From: DATLGB01 sp964242305
GTDB taxonomy: Bacteria; Actinomycetota; Thermoleophilia; Solirubrobacterales; Solirubrobacteraceae
Assembly (NCBI GenBank): GCA_964242305.1
Contig: CAXTBB010000014.1
Coordinates: forward strand, 20,891-84,890
DNA: 64,000 nt
Direction of reading: 5' to 3'
Below, piece by piece: positions 33,316-40,081 of this stretch. Within the stretch, counting starts at the first letter, position 1. Every line of letters starts with the position of its first letter. Under the pieces are notes generated by a model. The model searched no databases, had not been told where the DNA came from, and was given only the letters and a program-made list of their open reading frames with translations. Both the position numbers and the translations under genes were made by a program.

Positions 33316-33983
33316 GCAGCTGGGACGCGAGCGCCTACGACCGCCTCGCCGATCCGCAGGAGCAGTGGGCGCGCGAGATCCTCGCCCGCGCCGACATCCA
33401 GCCTGGCGACCGCGTCCTCGACGCCGGCTGCGGCAGCGGTCGGGTCACGAAGCTCGTGCTCGAGCGCACGGATGACGTGGTGGCCGTCGACGGCGACGCC
33501 GACATGGTCGAGAAGGCGCGCGCCGCGCTGCCGGCGTCCGTGCCCGTCCTGCATCAGGACCTGCTCGAGCTGTCGCTGGACGAGCCGGTCGACGTCGTCT
33601 TCTCGTGCGCGGTCTTCCACTGGATCACCGACCACGAGACGCTGTTCGCGCGGCTGCACGCGGCGCTGCGCCCCGGAGGCCGGGTGGTCGCCCAGTGCGG
33701 CGGCTACGGCAACATCGCGCGGGTGCTCGAGGTCGTCGGGGAGCGGCCCGGCACCTGGCTCTACGCGACCCCGGAGGACACGGAGGCGCGCCTGCGCGCG
33801 GCCGGTTTCCGCGACGCCCGCGCGTGGCTCGAGCCCAAGCCGACGCAGGTGAGCGACATGGCCGCCTACCTGGAGACGGTGATCCTGCACGGCGCCGACG
33901 ATGCCCACGCGCTCGCCCAGCGGGCCGCCCCGCAGCTCGACGAGCTCGACTACGTGCGCCTCAACCTGACCGCCCGAACCTAA
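33312..33983 (+). CDS. Class I SAM-dependent methyltransferase (trans-aconitate MT-like)
   Basis: A 223-aa methyltransferase: motif I RVLDAGCGSGRVTKL, acidic loop VVAVDGDADMVEKA, motif II VDVVFSCAVFHWITDHE and LRPGGRVVAQCGG. The pattern is of trans-aconitate or malonyl-ACP methyltransferases. The last two codons and stop lie in the left arm of a long palindrome, which supplies its terminal Thr and TAA. Confidence 0.92.
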   Translation: MSSWDASAYDRLADPQEQWAREILARADIQPGDRVLDAGCGSGRVTKLVLERTDDVVAVDGDADMVEKARAALPASVPVLHQDLLELSLDEPVDVVFSCAVFHWITDHETLFARLHAALRPGGRVVAQCGGYGNIARVLEVVGERPGTWLYATPEDTEARLRAAGFRDARAWLEPKPTQVSDMAAYLETVILHGADDAHALAQRAAPQLDELDYVRLNLTART

Positions 33984-34043
33984 AGGGGTCAGGTCCCGGC
34001 ATCGGACAGCGTGTCCTGTGCCGGGACCTGACCCCTTTAGGTT
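33977..34043. repeat. REP-like long palindrome A, probable bidirectional terminator
   Basis: Two perfectly complementary 24-bp arms (33977-34000 and 34020-34043) begin AACCTAAAGGGGTCAGGTCC on each strand. The 19-bp centre holds its own small dyad GGACA-GCG-TGTCC (34004-34016). Both flanking convergent genes end in the arms with ACC TAA. This looks like a mobilisable REP unit that now acts as terminator and stop-codon donor. Confidence 0.8.
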
Positions 34044-35080
34044 TCTCCTCGCAGGGGGGCGGCTGCGAACTCGGCCATGCCGGCGGCGAAGTCCTCCTGC
34101 GCGGTGAAGCCGAGTTCGGTGCGGATGCGGTCGGTGGCGGCGAAGACGTGGCGGACGTCGCCGGCCCGCCAGGCGCCCGTGACCTGCGGGGCCGGGCCCG
34201 CGCACGCCCGGCTGAGCGCTGCGGCCATCTCCCCCACGCTGCGCGGCTGCCCCGACGCGACGTTGAAGGCACCGGTCACCCCGGCCTCCAGAGCGACCCG
34301 GTTCGCGCGGGCGACGTCGCGGACGTGGACGAAGTCGCGGAGCTGGCCGCCGTCCTCCGTGACCAGCGGCGCCTCCCCCGCGGCCAGGCGCGAGCGGAAG
34401 ATGGACGCGACACCCGCGTAGGGCGTGTCGCGCGGCATCCGCGGCCCGTAGACGTTGTGGTAGCGCAGCGCGGCCGTGCTCGCCCCCGTCTCCCGCGCGA
34501 AGGCGGTGACCAGGTGCTCCTGGTGGAGCTTGGTCGCGGCGTAGACGTTGCGCGGGTCGGCGGGCGCCGACTCAGGGACCGACACCGGCTCGAGGTCGCA
34601 GCCGCAGACCGGGCAGGCGGGCTCGAAGCGACCGGCATCGAGGTCGGCCGGCGCGCGCGGAGGCGCGGGCTGGGCGCCGTGCGCGGGGCACGCGTAGCCG
34701 CCCTCCCCGTAGACGACCATGCTCGAGGCGAGCACGACGCGCCCGTCGAAGCCGCGGGCGTGCAGCGCCCGCAGCAGCTGGGCGGTGCCGAGGTCGTTGT
34801 GGGCGACGTACTCGACGATGTCGGCGAGGTCAACGCCGAGCCCGACCATCGCCGCCTGGTGTGAGACGGCGTCCACGCCGGCCACCGCGCGGTCCGCCGC
34901 CACCGGGTCGCGGACGTCGGATCGCAACCACTCGGCGTCTTCGGGCACATCCGAAACGACCCCCGTGTGCGCATATGGGTGCAGATGGTCGAGGATGCGC
35001 ACCCGATGCCCTGCTGCCAGCAGCTCGTCGACGACGTGCGCGCCGATGAAGCCAACCCCGCCGGTAACGAGCACGAGCAC
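34037..35080 (-). CDS. NAD-dependent epimerase/dehydratase with inserted Cys cluster
   Basis: A 347-aa extended SDR: TGGVGFIGAHVVDELLAAGH, HQAAMVG, a Ser in VVLASSMVVYGEG and YAATK. Between the catalytic Ser and Tyr an insertion carries CPAHG and ACPVCGC, a likely zinc knuckle. It resembles nucleotide-sugar epimerases. The GTG at 35080 is 6 nt after TACGGT. The final codons come from the right arm of palindrome A. Confidence 0.9.
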   Translation of the reverse strand: MLVLVTGGVGFIGAHVVDELLAAGHRVRILDHLHPYAHTGVVSDVPEDAEWLRSDVRDPVAADRAVAGVDAVSHQAAMVGLGVDLADIVEYVAHNDLGTAQLLRALHARGFDGRVVLASSMVVYGEGGYACPAHGAQPAPPRAPADLDAGRFEPACPVCGCDLEPVSVPESAPADPRNVYAATKLHQEHLVTAFARETGASTAALRYHNVYGPRMPRDTPYAGVASIFRSRLAAGEAPLVTEDGGQLRDFVHVRDVARANRVALEAGVTGAFNVASGQPRSVGEMAAALSRACAGPAPQVTGAWRAGDVRHVFAATDRIRTELGFTAQEDFAAGMAEFAAAPLRGET

Positions 35081-35086
35081 GCCGAG

Positions 35087-35092
35087 ACCGTA
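35087..35092 (-). promoter_or_regulatory. -10 hexamer TACGGT for the epimerase gene
   Basis: Minus-strand TACGGT, 6 nt before GTG 35080; the divergent GT2 gene starts only 17 bp away. Confidence 0.4.
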
Positions 35093-35097
35093 CCCGC

Positions 35098-35724
35098 GTG
35101 ATCGACGTGGTGCTGCCGGTGCTGGACGAGCGTGACGCGCTCCCGTGGGTGCTCGCCCGCCTCCCGTCCGGCTACCGGCCCATCGTTGTCGACAACGGGT
35201 CCACCGACGGCTCGGGCGCGCTGGCCGCGTCGCTCGGCGCCACGGTGGTGAGCGAGGGGACGCCGGGCTTCGGCGCCGCCTGCTTCACCGGGCTGAGGGC
35301 GGCCACCAGCGACGTCGTCTGCTTCATGGACTGCGACGCGTCGCTGGACCCGGGCGAGCTGCCGGTCGTCGCCGGTCCCGTCGCGTGCGGCGAGGCCGAC
35401 CTCGTCCTCGGCGCCCGCCGCGCCTCCCCCGGCGCCTTCCCCCTCCACGCGCGGCTGGGCAACCGGGCGGTCGTGCGCGGGCTCGGGGTGCGCGACCTCG
35501 GCCCGATGCGCGCCGCCGGCCGCCGCGAGCTGCTCGCCCTCGATATCGAGGACCGGCGCTTCGGCTGGCCGCTGGAGATGGTCGTGCGCGCCCGCCGCGC
35601 CGGCTGGCGGATCGCGGAGGCCGAGGTCTCCTACCGGCCCCGCGTCGGCCGGTCGAAGGTGACCGGCACCGTGCGCGGGACCGTGCGCGCGGTCCGCGAC
35701 ATGCGCGCGGTGCTGGCGACCTGA
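35098..35724 (+). CDS. Glycosyltransferase family 2 (dolichol-P-mannose synthase-like)
   Basis: A 208-aa GT2 protein: DVVLPVLDERDALPWVLARL, VVDNGSTDGSG, the metal-binding DCD in VVCFMDCDASLD, and RFGWPLEMVVRARRAGWRI with the conserved basic YRPRVGRSKVTG. No membrane anchor, so cytoplasmic. It begins a tightly overlapping operon (GT2, DUF2064, methyltransferase, Moco oxidoreductase, membrane protein). It probably loads a sugar on a lipid carrier. Confidence 0.9.
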   Translation: MIDVVLPVLDERDALPWVLARLPSGYRPIVVDNGSTDGSGALAASLGATVVSEGTPGFGAACFTGLRAATSDVVCFMDCDASLDPGELPVVAGPVACGEADLVLGARRASPGAFPLHARLGNRAVVRGLGVRDLGPMRAAGRRELLALDIEDRRFGWPLEMVVRARRAGWRIAEAEVSYRPRVGRSKVTGTVRGTVRAVRDMRAVLAT

Positions 35725-36353
35725 TGTCCACGGTCATCGTGATCGCGAAAGCGCCCGTCGCCGGGCGCGTGAAGACACGCCTGACGCCACCGTGCACGCC
35801 GGGTCAGGCGGCGCGGCTGGCCGAGGCGGCGCTGGCCGACACCCTCGCCGCCGTTACCGCGTGCGGCGCGGACCGGCGCGTGCTTGCCCTCGACGGCCTC
35901 GCCGGTGACTGGCTGGCGCCCGGCTTCGAGGTCGTCCCCCAGCGCGGCGACGGGCTGGCCGAGCGCCTCGCCGCCGCCTTCGCGGACGCCGGCGAGCCCG
36001 CCTTCCTGGTCGGCATGGACACGCCCCAGCTCACCCCGGCCCTGCTCGACGCCGGCCTGGCCGCGCCGTGCGCGCTCGGCCTCGCCGCCGACGGCGGCTG
36101 GTGGGGCCTGTCCCTCCCGTGGCACGAAGGGGACGGTCCCTTTTGTGCCACGTTCGAGGGGATCCCGATGAGCGCTGACGACACCGGCGCTCGCCAACTC
36201 GCCCGCCTCGGCGAACTCGGTCTCGCGCCGGCGCTGCTGCCCGTTCTGCGTGACGTGGACACGATCGCCGACGCCCACGCCGTCGCCGCGCAGGCGCCCG
36301 GCTCGCGGTTCGCAGCGGCGCTGGCCGAGCTCGACCTCGAGGCCGCCGCGTGA
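35724..36353 (+). CDS. DUF2064/TIGR04282 glycosyltransferase-like protein carrying an in-frame palindrome
   Basis: A 209-aa nucleotidyltransferase/GT-A-like protein: TVIVIAKAPVAGRVKTRLTP, VGMDTPQLTPALLDAGLA, ADGGWWGLSL, GIPMSADDTG and LRDVDTIADAHAV. Between GLSL and GIPMS the sequence PWHEGDGPFCATFE is longer than usual; it is encoded by a 35-bp palindrome (36118-36152) that keeps the frame. The family is found beside GT2 genes and may activate a sugar. ATG overlaps the GT2 stop. Confidence 0.88.
   Translation: MSTVIVIAKAPVAGRVKTRLTPPCTPGQAARLAEAALADTLAAVTACGADRRVLALDGLAGDWLAPGFEVVPQRGDGLAERLAAAFADAGEPAFLVGMDTPQLTPALLDAGLAAPCALGLAADGGWWGLSLPWHEGDGPFCATFEGIPMSADDTGARQLARLGELGLAPALLPVLRDVDTIADAHAVAAQAPGSRFAAALAELDLEAAA
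36118..36152. repeat. REP-like palindrome B inside a coding region
   Basis: Arms of 17 bp (36118-36134, CGTGGCACGAAGGGGAC; 36136-36152) around one base, 15 of 17 pairing and the other two as G-T wobbles. The core GGGGACGGTCCC matches palindrome C (GGGGACAGTCCCC). It is inserted in frame in the DUF2064 gene. Confidence 0.7.
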
Positions 36354-36931
36354 TCTTCGACGTGCTCATCGCCCAGGACGGCGACGCCCACCTGCTCCAC
36401 GAGCGCGACGGCCGGCGCAGCCCGCTGGGTCACGCCCGCTGGCTGGCGCCGCCCTGCCCGGTCGACGAGGTCATCGCCGACGCCGCGGTCGGCCCGGTCC
36501 TGGACATCGGCTGCGGCCCCGGGCGGTTGCTGGACGCGCTCACGCTGCGGGGGAAGGAGGCGATGGGGATCGACCTCTCCCCCGCCGCCGTCGCCCTCGC
36601 GCGCGGTCGCGGTCGCAATGTGCTCCTGGGCAGCGTCTTCGACAGCGTGCCGGGCCACTGGGCCACCGCGCTGCTCCTGGACGGCAGCGTCGGCATCGGC
36701 GGCAATCCTGCCGCACTGCTCAAGCGCGTCCGCGCGCTCGCCGACGTCGCCATCGTCGAGGTCGACCCACCGGGCGCCGGCACCCGCGCCGGCCGGGTGC
36801 GCATCGAGGCCGGCGACCTGGCCAGCCGCTGGTTCGACTGGGCGCATGTCGACGCGACCGGCGTCGGCGCGCTGGGCGATCTGCAACGGATCGAGCGGAT
36901 CGGGGACCGGTGGTTCGCATGGCTCCGCTGA
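36350..36931 (+). CDS. Class I SAM-dependent methyltransferase
   Basis: A 193-aa protein with motif I PVLDIGCGPGRLLDALTLRG, MGIDLSPAAVALA and LLLDGSVGIGGN. It is the third gene of the GT2-led operon, overlapping the DUF2064 stop by 4 nt and the next gene by 13 nt. The methyl acceptor is unknown, perhaps a sugar lipid (inference from context). Confidence 0.88.
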   Translation: MIFDVLIAQDGDAHLLHERDGRRSPLGHARWLAPPCPVDEVIADAAVGPVLDIGCGPGRLLDALTLRGKEAMGIDLSPAAVALARGRGRNVLLGSVFDSVPGHWATALLLDGSVGIGGNPAALLKRVRALADVAIVEVDPPGAGTRAGRVRIEAGDLASRWFDWAHVDATGVGALGDLQRIERIGDRWFAWLR

Positions 36932-38082
36932 CCCCGTTCGATCCGACCTTCTGGAAGTCCCCGCTGCGCAGCCGCCGGCTGACCTCGATCCTCGGCCTGA
37001 CGCTGCTGGCCGGCATGACGATCGTCCTGGTCACCGGCTTCCTCTCGCACGCCGCCTACATGCCGAACCTCGGCCACAACGCCATCGTCGACAAGACGAA
37101 GGACCTGCCGCTGCTGTTCGACTGGCCGACGCACCCGTCCTGGCTCTACGGCCTCACCCAAGGGCTGCACGTGACGATCGGCCTGGCCGTGATCCCGATC
37201 GTGATGGCCAAGCTGTGGTCGGTGATGCCGCGCCTGTTCGCGCTGCCTCCGTTCAAGACCCCCGCGCAGGCGCTCGAGCGGCTGTCGATCGCCCTGCTGG
37301 TGAGCTCGACGATCTTCCAGCTCGCCACCGGCCTGGTCAACGCGGAGTACTGGTACCCGTTCCACTTCAACTTCGTCGTCGCGCACTACTGGGGCGCGGT
37401 CATCTTCCTGGGCGCCTTCGTCCTCCATGTCGCGATCAAGTTGCCGACCGCGCTCGGCCGTCGCGAGGAGGAGCCGGACGTGCTGAAGGCGGCGCGGCCC
37501 GCACCGGCGACGATCAGCCGCCGCGGCCTGCTCGCCTTCACGGGCGCGGGCGCCGGCCTGATCGTGGTCGGCAACGCCGGCCAGGCGCTGGGCGGCCCGT
37601 TCCGCACGCTCGCGTTCCTCGCCCCGCGGCGCGACAGCGGCTTCCCGGTCAACAAGACCGTGCGCCAGGCCGGCATCCCGATCGGGCAGACCGGCCCGTC
37701 CTGGCGGCTCCAGATCGGCACTCAGCAGCTCACCCGCGACCAGCTCAAGGCGATGCCGCAGCACACCGAGTCGCTCCCCATCGCCTGCGTGGAGGGCTGG
37801 ACGGCGACGCGCAGCTGGACCGGCGTGCGTCTCCGGGACCTCGCGGGGGTGGCGGGCAAGCCGGACGCGACGCGGCTGCTCGTCGAGTCGCTGCAGAAGC
37901 GCGGGGCGCTGCGCCGGGTGACGCTGTCCGAGGACCAGCTCCAGGACGATCGCTCGCTGCTGGCGCTGCAGGTCGAGGGCGAGGACCTGTCGCTCGACCA
38001 CGGCTATCCGGCGCGGATCATCGTCCCGGCGCTGCCGGGCGTCCACAACACGAAGTGGGTCGCGAAGATGACGTTCTCGTGA
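36919..38082 (+). CDS. Cytochrome b561-like / sulfite-oxidase-type molybdopterin oxidoreductase fusion
   Basis: A 387-aa protein with about four to five N-terminal helices (residues about 20-190) with His residues such as LTQGLHVTIGLAV and VVAHYWGAVIFLGAFVLHVA, likely haem ligands. A Tat-like segment SRRGLLAFTGAGAGLIVVGN follows, then a sulfite-oxidase-fold Moco domain with candidate ligand Cys in SLPIACVEGWTATRSWTGV. It combines in one chain what MsrP/MsrQ do as two subunits. It fits the Moco genes at 42-45 kb. ATG 36919 is preferred. Confidence 0.88.
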   Translation: MAPLTPFDPTFWKSPLRSRRLTSILGLTLLAGMTIVLVTGFLSHAAYMPNLGHNAIVDKTKDLPLLFDWPTHPSWLYGLTQGLHVTIGLAVIPIVMAKLWSVMPRLFALPPFKTPAQALERLSIALLVSSTIFQLATGLVNAEYWYPFHFNFVVAHYWGAVIFLGAFVLHVAIKLPTALGRREEEPDVLKAARPAPATISRRGLLAFTGAGAGLIVVGNAGQALGGPFRTLAFLAPRRDSGFPVNKTVRQAGIPIGQTGPSWRLQIGTQQLTRDQLKAMPQHTESLPIACVEGWTATRSWTGVRLRDLAGVAGKPDATRLLVESLQKRGALRRVTLSEDQLQDDRSLLALQVEGEDLSLDHGYPARIIVPALPGVHNTKWVAKMTFS

Positions 38083-38528
38083 GACGCCTGTACGGATCGA
38101 CGCCGTGGCACTTGCTCGGCCACGTCGCGCTGTTCGTGCTGACCGCCTACGCGATCACGCAGATCTTCACGCTCGGCGCGCCCGGCAACGCGATGGTGTG
38201 GCTGATCGGCGCCGTCCTGCTGCACGATGCGGTGCTGTGGCCGCTCTACACGTCCGCCGATCGCGCCGGTCAGCTGCTGCTGCGCGGCGCCACCAACTAC
38301 GTGCGCATCCCGCTCGGGCTGTCGCTGCTGATGCTGCTCGTCTTCCCCGGCACCATCCTCGGCAAGGGCGCCGGGGCGTACCGCAACGCGTCCGGGCGGA
38401 CCTACGACGGCTACGTGCTCCGCTGGCTCGTGGTGAGCGCGGCGCTGTTTGTGGTCAGCGCGGTGGTCTACCTCGTGCGGCGCAGGAACCTGGCGGCGCC
38501 GTCGGCGGTCAGCTCGACCGATCCGTGA
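38079..38528 (+). CDS. Small integral membrane protein of the Moco-oxidoreductase operon
   Basis: A 149-aa protein from GTG 38079, overlapping the oxidoreductase stop by 4 nt, with four helices (about 10-28, 40-56, 74-92 and 115-138). No family is recognised. The coupling suggests a membrane partner of the molybdoenzyme. Its last 61 nt overlap the 3' end of the convergent lipoprotein gene. Confidence 0.75.
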   Translation: MRRLYGSTPWHLLGHVALFVLTAYAITQIFTLGAPGNAMVWLIGAVLLHDAVLWPLYTSADRAGQLLLRGATNYVRIPLGLSLLMLLVFPGTILGKGAGAYRNASGRTYDGYVLRWLVVSAALFVVSAVVYLVRRRNLAAPSAVSSTDP

Positions 38529-38848
38529 GCCACCGACACCTCGAGGCGGTCACCCCGGACGGACACCCGCCGGGGCCCGCCGGCGACGTACACGCGCCGC
38601 TGGAGATGCAGCCGCGGGCGGAGGTCGAAGACGAGCAGGGCGTCCTGCGCCTGGTCGGTCACGTAGATGCGCTCATCGGTGACGGCGAAGGAGGTCGGTC
38701 CCACTCCTGCGGGTACGCGCCGGCCACCGGCGCTGAGGGTCCGGGCCCGCGTGTCGAGGTGGACCCCGCGCGCGGTGGGCGGCGACGGTGCGGCCGCGGG
38801 CGGCAGCTTGGCACCGCCGCATCCGGCGAGCACCACGGATGACAGCAC
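38468..38848 (-). CDS. Small lipoprotein with propeller-like segment
   Basis: A 126-aa protein starting MLSSVVLAGCGGAKLPPAAA, a short but clear lipobox (LAGC). The repeats TSFAVTDERIYVTDQAQDAL and VYVAGGPRRVSVRGDRLEVS resemble single YVTN/NHL propeller blades, too few for a full propeller. GAGGTGG 5 nt upstream of the GTG is a Shine-Dalgarno. The 5' end overlaps the divergent glycosyltransferase start by 10 nt and the 3' end overlaps the convergent gene, so this is only moderately certain. Confidence 0.55.
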   Translation of the reverse strand: MLSSVVLAGCGGAKLPPAAAPSPPTARGVHLDTRARTLSAGGRRVPAGVGPTSFAVTDERIYVTDQAQDALLVFDLRPRLHLQRRVYVAGGPRRVSVRGDRLEVSVAHGSVELTADGAARFLRRTR

Positions 38849-40081
38849 GAGCCACCTCAGAACGCTCGATCCTACGGATCGCCGCTGTCGTGGCCGCGCT
38901 GACGGTGGCGGTCGGGATCGGGGTGCGGCCGTTCGGGCACTCGATGGGGACGGCGCTGTCGCCCTTCGTGATGGCGTGGCTGCCGCGGACGAGCGCGTGG
39001 ACGCTGCTGGCGGTGCCGGTCCTCGCGCTGTCGGTCGTGCTCGCCCCGCGGGCGCCGCTCGCGCTCCTCGCCGCCGTCACCGGCCTCGCGCTGAACGTCA
39101 TCCCGTCCGGCCCGTCCGGCTGGGACGTCGTCTTCGACCTCGCCCCCGGCGGGTCGTTCGAGGCCAAGAACGAGTACCTGCCCGCCCTCGGCGCGCTGCA
39201 CTACGGCGCGTCGTTCTTCCTCGATCGCTTCGCCGAGCTGGTCCCGTTGTTCCCGATCAACGTCGGCGGCCATCCGCCCGGCCTGCTGCTGGCGATGGAC
39301 GCGTTCGGGGTCACCACGGCGCCGCGCCTGGCCGCCGTCTGCGTCGTGGCCGTCGCCGTCACCGCGCCGCTGACGGCTGCGCTTGCTCGCGCGCTCGGGC
39401 TCGACGGCGACCGCACCCGCCTGGCGGGGGTGCTCGCCGCCCTGTCCCCCGCCGTGCTGCTGTTCGGGATCAGCTCGGCGGACGCGATCTTCGCCGCGCT
39501 CGGCACCGCCGCCGCCGTGCTGCTCGTCGCACCCCGGACCCGGGCGGCCGGCGTGGTCGTCTTCGCCGCCGCGACGTTCACCGCCTGGTCGCTGCTTGCG
39601 GTCGGCTTCTTCGCTGCCGTCGTCGTCGGGCTGCGCGAGGGCGTCCGCGACCGCCTGCGGCGTCGGCGTCCTGATCCTCAACGGCCTGCTCGCGCTCGCC
39701 ACCGGCTACGACCCGATCGGGACCCTGCAGGCGACGTCGACCTACTACGGGCTGTCGCTCGCGCGCGTCCGCCCGTACGCCTACTGGTGGATCGGCTCCC
39801 CCGTCGGGTGGGCGCTTATGACGGGACCGGTCATCGCCGGCGCGTGGCTGATCGCCGCCCGGCGCCGCCACCCGGCCGCGCTCGCCCTCGTCGCGGTGAT
39901 CGTGATCGCGTCCGTGGCCGGCTTCACCAAGGCCGAGGTCGAGCGCATCTGGCTCCCGTTCGTCCCCTTCGGCTGCGTCGCCGCGGCCACCGTCCTGCCC
40001 GTGAGCCGCACCCGCGCCATCGCGGCGGCGCTGGTGGCGCAGGGCCTCGTGGTCAGCCTGCTGTTCCAGACAATCTGGTAG
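38839..40081 (+). pseudogene. Multi-pass glycosyltransferase (GT39/mannosyltransferase-like) with a frameshift
   Basis: Frame one runs MTARATSERSILRIAAVVAA to VVVGLREG near 39640. The same protein continues in another frame as ATACGVGVLILNGLLALATG to the C-terminus at 40081. An extra base in the GAGGGCG run (39637-39643) explains it. The joined product is about 413 aa with some 10 helices and an extracytoplasmic loop FEAKNEYLPALGALHYGASF. Sequencing error or recent mutation. Confidence 0.75.
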
